Part shown: positions 54,277 to 63,435 of the stretch, in pieces
How the letters are laid out: each line of letters starts with the position of its first letter
Numbering within the stretch: position 1 is the stretch's first letter
Source of the DNA: Rhizobium nepotum 39/7
GTDB lineage: Bacteria; Pseudomonadota; Alphaproteobacteria; Rhizobiales; Rhizobiaceae
NCBI RefSeq assembly: GCF_000949865.1
Contig: NZ_JWJH01000020.1
Coordinates: forward strand, 88,420-152,419
Reading direction: 5' to 3'
Length of the DNA: 64,000 nucleotides
Translations under genes and position numbers: made by a program
The notes under the pieces: generated by a model
The model's input: only the letters and a program-made list of their open reading frames with translations
The model's database searches: none
What the model was told of the DNA's origin: nothing

Positions 54277-55641
54277 TTAGAGCATGCGTCGCCTCTGGCG
54301 GTGCTGCACGATGAGATCCAGCGCCAGCATTGCCAGCAGGCTCGCGCCCACCAGCGGGAAAATGATGCCGCCGATGGCGAGCAAAGCGAGCAGGCCGCGC
54401 AAAACGCGTTTTTCCTGCGGCAATGGCGGTATGCCGAGCGAGCCTTTCGGACGGCGCTTCCACCACATGATGCCGGCAGAAACGGCGAGCAGGACAATGC
54501 CGAAACAGGCCGCCAGCAGCACGATCTGGTTGGCAAGGCCGAACTGTTGCCCCAGATGCACGTTGATGCCCCATTCCAGCGCCTTGCCGAGCGGACCGTA
54601 ATCTGCGTAGCTCATATCGATCAGCGGTTCGCCGCTATATTGATCGAGGTGGATGACGCGCTGTTTCGTGAGATCGTCGGGATAGGCGGAGCCGCTGTAG
54701 ACGCCCGACGATTTGGTGGGCAGGGCGATGGCATAACCGGCGGCAAGGCCCAGGGCGTCGAAACGCGCAATGGCGGCATCGATCCCGATCGGCTGGCTGC
54801 TGGTGGAAGCAATGGATTCCGGGATTTTCACCTGTTCCAGTGACCAGCTGGTCTTGGCTATGTGATTGAGGTGGTCGTCCGACATCGGAACATCGGTGCG
54901 CACGCCCGCCGGATATCCGAAATTGCTGCCGTTCGCCCATTCATTGACCTTCCCGCCCCAAACACCCGACCAGGGCATGCCGGTAACAGCCAGGAAGACG
55001 ATGAAAAAGCCGACGAAAATTCCGGTGACGGCATGGGTATCGCGCCAGAACACCCGCTTTTTTGGCGTGCCACGCACGGTGACGACACCGCCGGTCTGTT
55101 TTCGCGGCCACCAGAGATAAATGCCGGTGGCGACGAGGAGGATGGACCAGCCGGCGGCGATCTCGATCAGATAGCGGGCATAGGTGCCGAAATATTTCAG
55201 GCTGTGGAGGTAGCGGATCGTCCACATGACGGTGCCGCGATCCGGCAGGGAACCGGCAACCTGCGCCGTATAGGTATTGACGTAAACGGCGCGTTTTCCA
55301 TCCGCCGTATTGACGGTGATTTCCGTCGAAGCGCCCGGATCGGAGGGTGTCGTATATTTGACTGCGGTGCCGGGAACGGCCGCAACCGCCGCCGCCACGA
55401 TATCGGAGGGCAGTGCTTTTGGCGCGTTCTGCACCACCTCTGTGCGCTTCAGGTCCGAATGGATGAGACTGTCGAATTCGTCCCGGAAGAGATAGAGCGC
55501 GCCGGTGACGGCGAGCGATATCAAGAATGGCAGGACGAAGAGACCGGCGTAGAAATGCCAGCGCCACACGGCGCGGTAAAGGTTTACGGACGAGGAATGC
55601 GCAGGCGCGCGCTCGCCCTCGAAAGAGGTCGTAACGGACAT
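54277..55641 (-). CDS. PepSY-domain membrane protein (PepSY_TM)
   Basis: 454 residues. The first helix with its His-rich lead (WRWHFYAGLFVLPFLISLAV) is the PepSY_TM signature. Further helices are at about 150-175 (IAAGWSILLVATGIYLWW), about 205 (AVTGIFVGFFIVFLAVTGMP) and two near the C-terminus. Two large periplasmic PepSY loops lie between. Such proteins are often iron-regulated and may reduce or process metal-siderophore complexes; that role is inference. Its neighbour upstream is a small DUF2946-like gene, a common pairing. Confidence 0.9.
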   Translation of the reverse strand: MSVTTSFEGERAPAHSSSVNLYRAVWRWHFYAGLFVLPFLISLAVTGALYLFRDEFDSLIHSDLKRTEVVQNAPKALPSDIVAAAVAAVPGTAVKYTTPSDPGASTEITVNTADGKRAVYVNTYTAQVAGSLPDRGTVMWTIRYLHSLKYFGTYARYLIEIAAGWSILLVATGIYLWWPRKQTGGVVTVRGTPKKRVFWRDTHAVTGIFVGFFIVFLAVTGMPWSGVWGGKVNEWANGSNFGYPAGVRTDVPMSDDHLNHIAKTSWSLEQVKIPESIASTSSQPIGIDAAIARFDALGLAAGYAIALPTKSSGVYSGSAYPDDLTKQRVIHLDQYSGEPLIDMSYADYGPLGKALEWGINVHLGQQFGLANQIVLLAACFGIVLLAVSAGIMWWKRRPKGSLGIPPLPQEKRVLRGLLALLAIGGIIFPLVGASLLAMLALDLIVQHRQRRRML

Positions 55642-55689
55642 GGATGTCTCCGCGAGAAAGTCGATTTCCCGGCAGGGCCGGACAGCTGC

Positions 55690-56106
55690 TTACATTTGCG
55701 GAGTGGAAGGCGGCGCGCGTGGGCGCGATTCGAGATTGGGTGGCGATGGTGGCGAGGCCGCGTCGCGATCCAGAAAGACGATTTCGACTGGGGGAACGAT
55801 ACTGTCTGCCCGTTCGACGGGGCTGACCGGAAGAGCGGCGATGGTGGTCGAGGCGAGACGGCAGAGCGTGCCGCAGCAACTGTCGGCGGTCTTCTCCGCC
55901 GGATTTTGGGCCGGGTTCTGTTTGCCGGAGCCGCCTTCAGGCATATGGCTGGAGCAGATGATCTCATCAGCTGCAAGCGCGGCCATCGCCATGTTGCCGC
56001 TTGCCAGGCCATTGGCGAGGCCCTGCAGGAGAAAAAGCAGAACCGCCAGCGTGGCGATGGCGCCAGCCGAACTCCTGTCCTGCATTATCCTGCGAATGAA
56101 TCCCAT
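55690..56106 (-). CDS. DUF2946-like small membrane/secreted protein
   Basis: 138 residues from ATG 56106, or 131 from 56085, where an AGGATA site is better placed. One N-terminal hydrophobic helix (IATLAVLLFLLQGLANGLA) is followed by IICSSHMPEGG and DSCCGTLCRLAS, a Cys/His set typical of DUF2946 proteins, which often sit near copper or TonB/PepSY genes. The tail is Pro-rich. It lies 48 bases upstream of the PepSY gene and is probably co-transcribed with it. Confidence 0.72.
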   Translation of the reverse strand: MGFIRRIMQDRSSAGAIATLAVLLFLLQGLANGLASGNMAMAALAADEIICSSHMPEGGSGKQNPAQNPAEKTADSCCGTLCRLASTTIAALPVSPVERADSIVPPVEIVFLDRDAASPPSPPNLESRPRAPPSTPQM

Positions 56107-56188
56107 GCGAGCGGAATGTCATATTTTCCGCGAAATGTCACCGCGACACAATGACGAGAGGTGGGGACAACAGGCGGGCAGGCGTTCT

Positions 56189-56782
56189 TCAGGTCAGCAG
56201 GTCGTAGGTGCGGAAAATCCAGGCGATCTGGTAAACCAGCGCGAACACCACGAGCAACTTGTGAAAACGGCGATTGCTGATGAAGGCTGCCAGCGTGAAC
56301 AGAATGACGTAAATAGCGGTGCGGATGAGATATTCGGCGCCCAGTGAGGAGAGATAAGCCTGCCCCTTCAGCAGCGTATCGCCGATATCGGTGACGAAAA
56401 GTGCGGCCAGGAAGGCGAAGAACCAGCTTTTGCGGGAAAAGAAATAGTCTTCGTATCCCTTGTATTCCTTCATCTCTGTCGGAAACAGCAGCACGCACAG
56501 GAAATAGAACAGCGAGCAGAACAGGATGAGGAACAGGAACGCGCCGAAACCGAGGATGTGGCCGGTGGCGGAAAGCCGATGTTCCCACCACCAGAAATGC
56601 ACCAGCATCAGAAACAGGAACGCCACCCAGCCGAGATGCAGGGGATAGATGTGTTCCTTCTTCGGGTGCTGGACGAAACCGGCAAGGCCGGTCAGCAGGC
56701 GTGCGAGGCTGAGGCCGACCACCATGCCCATGACGGCGCGGATATGCGAATAGGCTTCCGCGGCGTTGACTGCGGCCTCCAT
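56189..56782 (-). CDS. six-helix membrane protein of unknown function
   Basis: 197 residues with about six membrane helices, for example MVVGLSLARLLTGLAGFVQH, WVAFLFLMLVHFWWWEHRLS, FGAFLFLILFCSLFYFLCVL and IRTAIYVILFTLAAFI. It is rich in Trp, Phe and Tyr. I do not recognise a named family. The stop of the acyl-CoA thioesterase gene is 6 bases upstream of its start codon, so they are likely co-transcribed, but no functional link is evident. Confidence 0.75.
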   Translation of the reverse strand: MEAAVNAAEAYSHIRAVMGMVVGLSLARLLTGLAGFVQHPKKEHIYPLHLGWVAFLFLMLVHFWWWEHRLSATGHILGFGAFLFLILFCSLFYFLCVLLFPTEMKEYKGYEDYFFSRKSWFFAFLAALFVTDIGDTLLKGQAYLSSLGAEYLIRTAIYVILFTLAAFISNRRFHKLLVVFALVYQIAWIFRTYDLLT

Positions 56783-56787
56783 CGCAC

Positions 56788-57180
56788 CTACTCCGCCGAA
56801 GGAATGGGCGTCGGTTGCCCGTTTTCGTCCATCGCCACCATGATGAAGGTGCCGGCGGTGACCTTTTCCAGCTTGTCGTAACGCGACCGCTGCGCCCAGG
56901 CCTCTACCGTCAGCGTGATGGAGGTACGGCCGAGACGGGCGATATCGGTATAGATGGATAGCGTGTCGCCGATCTTCACCGGCAGTTCGAAAGCCATTTC
57001 CTTGACCGCCGCCGTGACCACGCGACAGCGGGACCGTTCCGCCGCACGAATGCCGCTGGCCAAATCCATCTGGGACATGACCCAGCCGCCGAAAATATCA
57101 CCGGCCGGATTTGCGTCGGCCGGCATGGCGAGCGTCCGCAGCGTCAGTTCGCCGGTCGGTTTAATGGGCAGGTCGGTCAT
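56788..57180 (-). CDS. acyl-CoA thioesterase (YciA-like hotdog)
   Basis: 130 residues of the hotdog fold that hydrolyse acyl-CoA to free acid and CoA. The family core is ELTLRTLAMPADANPAGDIF, GGWVMSQMDLASGIRAAER (the catalytic Asp lies in this helix region), VVTAAVKEMAFELPVKIGD and VEAWAQRSRY. ATG 57180 is the natural start; a longer frame to 57213 lacks a better site. Cytosolic. It leads a two-gene transcript with the membrane protein downstream. Confidence 0.92.
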   Translation of the reverse strand: MTDLPIKPTGELTLRTLAMPADANPAGDIFGGWVMSQMDLASGIRAAERSRCRVVTAAVKEMAFELPVKIGDTLSIYTDIARLGRTSITLTVEAWAQRSRYDKLEKVTAGTFIMVAMDENGQPTPIPSAE

Positions 57181-57255
57181 GTCGAGATTTGCTCCTTGCG
57201 AATGATAAAGCACAGCATGCGTTGTGCTTTGCTATTTCGCAAGGAAAGGTAAGCG

Positions 57256-58143
57256 TCAGGACGACGCTTTGCCCAGAAATTGCTGCGTTGCATAAAGGGC
57301 GATGGCCGCCGCATTCGATACGTTGAGCGATTTGATCTCGCCCGGCATGTCGAGACGGGCAAGCGCCGAGACGGTTTCGCGGGTCTTCTGGCGCAATCCC
57401 TTGCCTTCGGCTCCCAGCACCAGCGCTATCTTTGCGCCGCTGAAGGTCTGCTCGATGGGGGCGGGGCCTTCCGAATCCAGGCCGACCGAGAAGAAGCCGA
57501 GCTTGTGCAGCTCGCCCAGCGTATCGGCCAGATTGGTGATCTGGATATAAGGGATGAGTTCCAGCGCGCCGGATGCGGATTTCGCCAGCACGCCGGATTC
57601 CGTCGGGCTATGGCGGATGGTGGTGATGACGGCGCCGGCATTGAAGGCGACCGCTGAGCGCATGATGGCGCCGACATTATGCGGATCGGTGATCTGATCG
57701 AGCACGAGGATCAGCGGGCTTTTCTTCAATGCGTCGAGCTTCTTGACCGGCAGCGGCCTGGTTTCCAGCATCACGCCCTGATGGATCGCCTCGGGGCCGA
57801 GCACCTTGTCGATATCCTGCGGCGAAACCATCTCGACCGGGAAGGGCTGGGCGTCCGCCTCGCCGATATCCAGGCGCGCAAGGGCATTCTGGGTGACGGA
57901 GAGCTTGATGAGCTGCCGTTCGGGATTGGAAAGCGCCGCACGCACGGTATGCAGGCCGTAAAGATGCACCTGATCCGGCGCAAGCTGTGGCGGCTTCCAG
58001 TCGTCCGCGCTGCGGTTCCGGCGCTTCTGCGGCTGCGGGGTTGGAATTTCGCCCCTCTCGCGTTTGGCGTCGCGCACGGCACGGCGCAGGGTGGCATAGT
58101 GCGTGTCGCGGGTGGATTTGTCGTTGGGATCGTCTTTGCTCAT
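57256..58143 (-). CDS. rlmB: 23S rRNA 2'-O-methyltransferase, TrmH/RlmB family
   Basis: 295 residues. After a basic N-terminal tail (RRAVRDAKRERGEIPTPQPQ) comes the L30e-like substrate-binding domain (VHLYGLHTVRAALSNPERQL) and the SPOUT methyltransferase domain. That domain has motifs LILVLDQITDPHNVGAIMRS, ALVLGAEGKGL and SLNVSNAAAIALY, which form the trefoil-knot S-adenosylmethionine site. It most likely methylates G2251 of 23S rRNA (RlmB); other TrmH relatives cannot be fully excluded. It precedes a tRNA cluster on the other strand. Confidence 0.92.
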   Translation of the reverse strand: MSKDDPNDKSTRDTHYATLRRAVRDAKRERGEIPTPQPQKRRNRSADDWKPPQLAPDQVHLYGLHTVRAALSNPERQLIKLSVTQNALARLDIGEADAQPFPVEMVSPQDIDKVLGPEAIHQGVMLETRPLPVKKLDALKKSPLILVLDQITDPHNVGAIMRSAVAFNAGAVITTIRHSPTESGVLAKSASGALELIPYIQITNLADTLGELHKLGFFSVGLDSEGPAPIEQTFSGAKIALVLGAEGKGLRQKTRETVSALARLDMPGEIKSLNVSNAAAIALYATQQFLGKASS

Positions 58144-58352
58144 GGCGCCTTATATCTCCGGGAAGAGGCGTATACCAGCCCCCGCGATAATCCACAGGGC
58201 TGTAAAGATGTTTGAATTTTTTCCCGAAAATTCGTGAAACGGCGTGTTGACAGAAACGAACGAGGCCGTCATATACGCGCCACAGACGACGCAACGGCGC
58301 TTTGCCGGAGAGAAATCTGAAGAGCTTGGTCGCTCGATCCTAGCAGATAGCT

Positions 58353-58437
58353 GGAGGGATGCCCGAGTGGTTAAAGGGGACGGACTGTAAATCCGTTGGC
58401 TACGCCTACGTTGGTTCAAATCCAACTCCCTCCACCA
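58353..58437 (+). tRNA. tRNA-Tyr(GTA)
   Basis: 85-base class II tRNA with a long variable arm. The acceptor stem GGAGGGA pairs with TCCCTCC, the anticodon loop CTGTAAA gives GTA, the T-loop is GTTCAAA, and CCA is encoded. Confidence 0.96.
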
Positions 58438-58463
58438 TTCTGCGCAGGATCGAAATCACCACC

Positions 58464-58537
58464 GCGGGTATAGCTCAATGGTAGAGCAGCAGCCTTCCAA
58501 GCTGAATACGCGGGTTCGATTCCCGCTACCCGCTCCA
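58464..58537 (+). tRNA. tRNA-Gly(TCC)
   Basis: 74 bases. The acceptor stem GCGGGTA pairs with TACCCGC, the anticodon loop CTTCCAA gives TCC, the T-loop is GTTCGAT, and CCA is encoded. It lies 26 bases after tRNA-Tyr, probably in the same transcript. Confidence 0.96.
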
Positions 58538-58807
58538 GCGATTTTTCCAACAAGATCAATGACGTCCAACATACGTTGATTTTTTCAGCGTCGTTTTCCC
58601 TATGCGCAAAAGCGTGCAGTGCGTTGATCTGCGCGCTCTACTTTATCCATGCGCGCGGCATTTCTGAGCAAGTGCCAAGCTTTGCACTCAGGCGCCGTGG
58701 CAGCGCCTCCCATTGTTTGCGATTGAGGTCGGGAGCGGCACGTGGTTCCATGCCGGGTGCGTAGCTGATTCCTCCCCGTCGATACCCAATTGTGATCCGA
58801 GAGGCCC

Positions 58808-60658
58808 ATGTCGATTTCAGATACGATATTCCGCCCTTTCGAGACGCTGATACGGCCGCTCGATATTCCCTTCCGCCCGCTGCCGTCGAAAGGCCCGGTC
58901 GCGGTGCTGCTGCATTTCATTTCGATGTTTCGCGGCGTTCTCATCGCTCTTGCCTTGTCGTCCATGGTTGTGGAAGCCATCAATCTGTCGATCATCTGGG
59001 GATTGTCCGTCATCGTCGATGGTGTGACGGCGCAGGGAGCGGCGGCTTTTCTGCGCAATGAATGGCTGCTGCTCACAATCCTCGGCGTGCTGATCTTCCC
59101 GATCATGCCGATCGCGTCGTTCCTTTTCAATACGTTGAACTCGCATACACTCGGCATCGCAATGCCGGTTGCCATCCAGTGGCAGGGTCACAAGGCGGTG
59201 GAGCGGCAGGACCTCGCGTTTTTCCATGAGCTTTACGCCGGGCAGGTGGCCTCGCGCCTCTCGCAGGTGTCGTCGGCCGTGCAGCAGCAGATCATCAACG
59301 CATTCCAGCTCGGACCGCGCTTTCTGCTGCAAATGGTCGGTTCGCTCGTTCTGCTCTGGACTTTGTCCTGGCAACTCGCGCTGCCGGTGTTGATCTGGAT
59401 CGTGCTCAACGTCGTTCTCGCCGTCAAACTGGCGCCTGTCTTCACGGAGCGGTCGCGGCGGTCGGCAAAGCAGCGAAGCCTCGTCTCCGGTGCGATCACC
59501 GATCTCTACAGCAATATGCAGATGATCAAGCAGTTCGCGGCCGAAGACAGCGAGGCGGGAGCGATCCGTCGTATCCTGAACAAGTCGGTCCACACCCAGC
59601 ATAGGGAACAACGGGTCTATCGCATGTCCGAACTGGTCGTCGTTGCGCTCAATATGGCGCTGTGGCTGGCGATCCTGTCGGTCGGTTTTTCCGGTCTGGT
59701 GAAGGGCTTCATTACGGTCGGGGAATTTGTCGGCGCCGTCTATATTCTGCAACGGCTGTCGGGGCACACATTTACCTTCCTGCAGATGGGCCAGCAGATC
59801 TTTCAGGCGATAGGCACGATCAAGGACGCCATGCCTGTCATGACGACGCCGCCGACCATTACCGACAGGGCGGATGCCACAGAGCTGACCGTTTCGCGTG
59901 GAGAAATACACTTCGGCAATATCCGCTTCGCCTATAAATCCGGCAAACCGGTGGTCGATGATCTGTCGCTCGTCGTTCGGGCCGGGGAGAAGGTCGGGCT
60001 TGTGGGATTGTCGGGTGCCGGAAAGACGACGCTGGTCAACCTGCTCCTGCGTTTTTACGACATTCAGGATGGCGCCATTCGTATCGACGATCAGGATATT
60101 CGCGATGTCACGCAGGCAAGCCTGCGCCGCAATATCGGAGTGATTGCCCAGGATGTCGCGTTGCTGCACCGCTCGGTGGGCGACAATATCCGCTATGGGC
60201 GGCCGGAGGCGGCGCAGGATGAGATAGAGCAGGCGTCGAAAGTGGCGAAGGCCGACGCCTTCATTGCCGATCTGGCCGACAGCGAGGGGCGAACGGGATA
60301 TGAGGCTTTTGTCGGAGATCGCGGTATCAAGCTCTCAGGCGGACAACGCCAGCGTGTCGCCATTGCCCGTGTGTTGTTGAAAGACGCTCCCATCCTCATT
60401 CTGGACGAGGCGACGTCCGCCTTGGACAGCGAATCCGAGGCGGCCATTCAGGACAAGCTCAATCTGGTGATGGAGGGCAAGACGGTGATCGCGATCGCGC
60501 ATCGCCTTTCCACGATTGCCAGAATGGACCGGATCATCGTGCTGGACCACGGCCGAATTATCGAAGAAGGACGACCGGAAGAACTGATCGAACAGGGCGG
60601 ATTGTTCGCCCGGCTCTGGAAACGCCAGACCGGGGGCTTTATTCCGGAGGACGAGTGA
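58808..60658 (+). CDS. ABC exporter, fused membrane and ATPase domains
   Basis: 616 residues, a half-transporter that should work as a homodimer. About six helices occupy residues 30-320 (for example LIALALSSMVVEAINLSIIW, LLTILGVLIFPIMPIASFLF). The ATPase domain follows: Walker A VGLSGAGKTTLVNLLLRFYD near 400, signature LSGGQRQRVAIARVLL near 508, Walker B ILILDEATSALDSESE near 528 and H-loop IAIAHRLSTIARMD. It belongs to the MsbA/ATM1-like exporter group; the substrate is unknown. Located between the tRNA pair and a small secreted-protein gene. Confidence 0.93.
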   Translation: MSISDTIFRPFETLIRPLDIPFRPLPSKGPVAVLLHFISMFRGVLIALALSSMVVEAINLSIIWGLSVIVDGVTAQGAAAFLRNEWLLLTILGVLIFPIMPIASFLFNTLNSHTLGIAMPVAIQWQGHKAVERQDLAFFHELYAGQVASRLSQVSSAVQQQIINAFQLGPRFLLQMVGSLVLLWTLSWQLALPVLIWIVLNVVLAVKLAPVFTERSRRSAKQRSLVSGAITDLYSNMQMIKQFAAEDSEAGAIRRILNKSVHTQHREQRVYRMSELVVVALNMALWLAILSVGFSGLVKGFITVGEFVGAVYILQRLSGHTFTFLQMGQQIFQAIGTIKDAMPVMTTPPTITDRADATELTVSRGEIHFGNIRFAYKSGKPVVDDLSLVVRAGEKVGLVGLSGAGKTTLVNLLLRFYDIQDGAIRIDDQDIRDVTQASLRRNIGVIAQDVALLHRSVGDNIRYGRPEAAQDEIEQASKVAKADAFIADLADSEGRTGYEAFVGDRGIKLSGGQRQRVAIARVLLKDAPILILDEATSALDSESEAAIQDKLNLVMEGKTVIAIAHRLSTIARMDRIIVLDHGRIIEEGRPEELIEQGGLFARLWKRQTGGFIPEDE

Positions 60659-60810
60659 TCGGGTAAATATTTTCATCGGTGTTGCGGGTAAAGCTTCAGG
60701 CGCCGTATGTTGCAATGCGTTCAAACCCTTGGTCCTTGCTGCACTGCTCGTTGACAAGCGGAAAGCCCGGTCGGATAGTCTGCCGGCAATTATGCAAACG
60801 GGAGTCTTCA

Positions 60811-61260
60811 ATGATTAACAGGGTTGTAATTCTCTCATCTTTAGCGCTGCTCGCATCGGCGGCGTTTGTCTCCCCCGCAGCCGCACTCACCATGAAAGAG
60901 TGCAGCGTGAAGTACCAGGCGGCGAAAACCGACGGGTCCGCGAAAGATGTCAAATGGAACGACTATCGCGCCAAGTTCTGTGGCAGCGACGCTGCGGCTG
61001 AAGATGCTGCCGACGACAAGCAAGTCGCGGCTACAACCGACAAGGAACCCGCAAAAGCGACGGTAAGAGCCCCGAAGGGCGTCGCTTTTCCGAGTGCAGT
61101 CGATAAGAAATATTCAAGCGAGACCCCTGGAAAGGCCCGCCTGAAGACCTGCGTCGACTCCTATCACAAAAACAAGAATGACGGCACGCTCGGCGATCTG
61201 AAATGGATCCAGAAGGGTGGCGGCTATTGGAGCCTGTGCAACACGGCGCTGAAGAGCTGA
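60811..61260 (+). CDS. small secreted protein with two Cys-Trp-Cys repeats
   Basis: 149 residues with a signal peptide (VVILSSLALLASAAFVSPAAA). The mature part has two copies of a short repeat, C-x(n)-Y-x-x-x-K-x-D-G-x-x-x-D-x-K-W-x-x-Y/C. They are MKECSVKYQAAKTDGSAKDV (ending WNDYRAKFC) and LKTCVDSYHKNKNDGTLGDL (ending YWSLC), joined by an acidic/alanine linker. PsiF-type phosphate-starvation proteins have similar short Cys repeats, but identity is not certain. A GGGAG site precedes the ATG. Confidence 0.75.
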   Translation: MINRVVILSSLALLASAAFVSPAAALTMKECSVKYQAAKTDGSAKDVKWNDYRAKFCGSDAAAEDAADDKQVAATTDKEPAKATVRAPKGVAFPSAVDKKYSSETPGKARLKTCVDSYHKNKNDGTLGDLKWIQKGGGYWSLCNTALKS

Positions 61261-61720
61261 TACGGATCGGGGCGGCGGCTGATCGCCGTTGCCCCGACAT
61301 CCTCGTGTCGTCCGCAACGGCTTCGAAAGGCGCGATGCGCTGATTCGGGCGGCTGGTGCCTGTTTCGTTACGTCCAGGGAAGGACGTGAGGCGTTTCCGT
61401 GCCCTCCGCAAATTCTGCAGGGTCAATCCTGCCGGCAAGGGCGGGATCTGTATTTTACAATTTTTGGGGCATTGTCAGGACAGGTTGCGGGCCTTGGATC
61501 AATCGCGGTGCGATGTGGAGCGGGGGCCGTGATGAATGCGCGTTCCCGTCTATCGGCGTTGTTTTGCCATGTCAGGCAACCCCGTTTTCGGGTGGGTGAA
61601 ATCTGCGAATGGTTTGCGATTCAGCATCTTGATAGAAAGAGTTGATCTTGCGGTTTGATCCGCATCCAGCAATCAAACGGTTACGGCTGTTCCATAACGG
61701 CCGGTCGGCAATGTGGGCGG
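61261..61720. other. gene-free 460-base region
   Basis: No convincing gene on either strand and no hairpin of note; only short frames without ribosome binding sites. Confidence 0.4.
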
Positions 61721-61816
61721 ATGACCAGACGATTTCGAAACTACCTCACCGTACTGGTCATATCATTGCTGATGTGGGGGATGATTCTCGGCGTCGTTTA
61801 TTGGCTGTTTCGATAG
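61721..61816 (+). CDS. 31-residue single-helix membrane protein
   Basis: A short frame MTRRFRNYLTVLVISLLMWG plus MILGVVYWLFR. It has a basic start, one long hydrophobic helix and a basic end, the usual form of small inner-membrane proteins. GTGGGCGG lies just before the ATG. Real by composition, but not proven. Confidence 0.4.
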   Translation: MTRRFRNYLTVLVISLLMWGMILGVVYWLFR

Positions 61817-61950
61817 GTGCCGCAGCGGCCTCCGGATCGGATTAAAGTGCCGCAGACGTATATCAGGTGCAGCCCTGAAGGAGCGGCGGCAGGGCGGTTT
61901 TAGAACCTTGCCATGCCGCCGGTCAGCGTTGGATTGTGCGCTTGACGCGT

Positions 61951-62064
61951 TCAGCCAAGAACGAGCGCCGCAAAAAGCGCCAGCAGGATGAGGGAGCTTG
62001 TAACAGCGCCCAGTTTCATCCGGCGAAGGCGGCGGGTACGACCGCCGCTCCAGTCGTAAGCCAT
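61951..62064 (-). CDS. 37-residue single-helix membrane protein
   Basis: The frame reads MAYDWSGGRTRRLRRMKLGA, then VTSSLILLALFAALVLG. A positively charged front and a C-terminal hydrophobic helix give a tail-anchored look. AAAGG lies about 12 bases before the ATG. Similar tiny proteins occur in rhizobia, from memory. The remaining bases to 62309 show no other gene. Confidence 0.45.
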   Translation of the reverse strand: MAYDWSGGRTRRLRRMKLGAVTSSLILLALFAALVLG

Positions 62065-62309
62065 TGGCGGCTTTACCTTTCTTTTTATTATTATGACTTA
62101 TGGACTAGCTCCCTAGGCTTGCCCGTGGCTGACCTCAATTGCCAAAACCCATGGGCGAAAAATCACGATTTCCTTGTCTTATCCGAATGTTGCAGCGGTT
62201 ACGGCGGCCGATTCTCCATGGCTGATCCCGCTCGCCGGAAGCGGTTTTCGAGGCGGTGAAAACATGGTTGCGGTGCTGCTCGGGCGAGGGGCCTAGACAC
62301 CCGTATGTC

Positions 62310-62350
62310 ACGAAAAAAGCCCGGAAACCTGCGTTTCCGGGCTTTTCGTG
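62310..62350. terminator. bidirectional rho-independent terminator
   Basis: GCCCGGAAAC and GTTTCCGGGC form a perfect 10-base stem with a 4-base loop, flanked by AAAAAA on the left and TTTT on the right. It can end minus-strand transcripts from the TerC-family gene. Confidence 0.9.
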
Positions 62351-62371
62351 AAGGTGTAGCGACAGGCGGTT

Positions 62372-63004
62372 TCAGCCCAGATAGGCTCTGACGTAAGGCA
62401 GGACCTCGATCACGCCATGGTAAAGCATGTTGAGCGCCACATAGATGATGACCATCAGGCCGAGATAGGAAATCCAGCGATAGCGGTGCAGCAGCTTGGC
62501 GACGTAATTGGCGGCAAGGCCCATGAGGGCGATCGAAACGACGAGGCCGATTATCAGCACCGTTACATGATCCTGCGCGGCGCCGGCGACGGCCAGGACG
62601 TTATCCAGCGACATGGAAACGTCGGCAATGACGATCTGGGTCGCGGCCTGAAAGAAGGTCTTGTGACCCTTGGTGAGGTCAGCCTCTTCGTCCGTCACCT
62701 CGTCTTCCATGGAGCCTGCGGCATCGCGCAGTTCGGACCACATTTTCCAGCATACCCAGGCGAGTAGAAGCCCACCGAACAGTTGCAGGCCGACGATGGA
62801 AAGAAGCTGGACGGTGACGGCGGCGAAACCGATACGCAATACGGTCGCGGCGATGATGCCGACCAGGATCGCCTTGCGGCGAAGATGCGCGGGAAGACCG
62901 GCGGCGGCAAGGCCGATGACGATGGCGTTGTCGCCCGCAAGAACAAGATCGATCGCGATGACTTGCATGAATGCCGTGAAGCCGGCGGCTGTGAAAATTT
63001 CCAT
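62372..63004 (-). CDS. TerC-family (YjbE-like) membrane protein
   Basis: 210 residues from ATG 63004, with about seven helices. The two TerC signature helices with charged residues are visible: AIDLVLAGDNAIVIGLAAAG near residue 18 and VIADVSMSLDNVLAVAGAAQ near 128. Between them lies an acidic cytosolic loop (MEDEVTDEEADL). TerC/YjbE proteins are metal-related exporters, many of them for manganese (some controlled by a yybP-ykoY riboswitch, which I do not see here). A longer frame to 63088 lacks a ribosome binding site. Confidence 0.9.
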   Translation of the reverse strand: MEIFTAAGFTAFMQVIAIDLVLAGDNAIVIGLAAAGLPAHLRRKAILVGIIAATVLRIGFAAVTVQLLSIVGLQLFGGLLLAWVCWKMWSELRDAAGSMEDEVTDEEADLTKGHKTFFQAATQIVIADVSMSLDNVLAVAGAAQDHVTVLIIGLVVSIALMGLAANYVAKLLHRYRWISYLGLMVIIYVALNMLYHGVIEVLPYVRAYLG

Positions 63005-63334
63005 GGAACGGTCCTGAAACGGAATGAGAGGTCGCGCGGGAGAACGCGGCTGATCAATATGTGACGTGAGGTGATGCGCCGGGCGCATCGTTCCGCTCGC
63101 CCGTCTCCCCCCGGCGATGAAATTTCCTTAAGCCATGATGCCGGTCGAGGTAAAGAAGTTGTGATAAAGAAAAGCTTGTCAAGCGATCCGATTGTGCGAA
63201 GAGGGATGCAGAATGGGGTTCTGCCGGCCTGCTCCTCCGTCCGCGCCGCCGGCAGGCTGAACCGGCTTTGAATATTGCAAAGAAAGCACCATATGTGCGC
63301 CTTGGGGCGCGCTGCGGACGCGCGCGAAGGCGCT

Positions 63335-63363
63335 TTGACAATTAAGTCTTGCGCATTCGCTTA
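63335..63363 (+). promoter_or_regulatory. probable promoter of tuf
   Basis: TTGACA at 63335-63340 is a full -35 box; CGCTTA or GCTTAC 17-18 bases later is a weak -10. It lies about 95 bases upstream of tuf. The rest of the 63005-63435 gap shows no gene. Confidence 0.45.
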
Positions 63364-63435
63364 CAAAGCCTTAAACGGCGACACCAAACCGGTCCGCCCG
63401 GGGAAACTACTTCACGTTCACAGGAAGCAATTCAC

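Noticed and set aside
62310..63435. yybP-ykoY manganese riboswitch upstream of the TerC-family gene
   Set aside because: The leader upstream of the gene start shows none of the conserved riboswitch segments I would expect.
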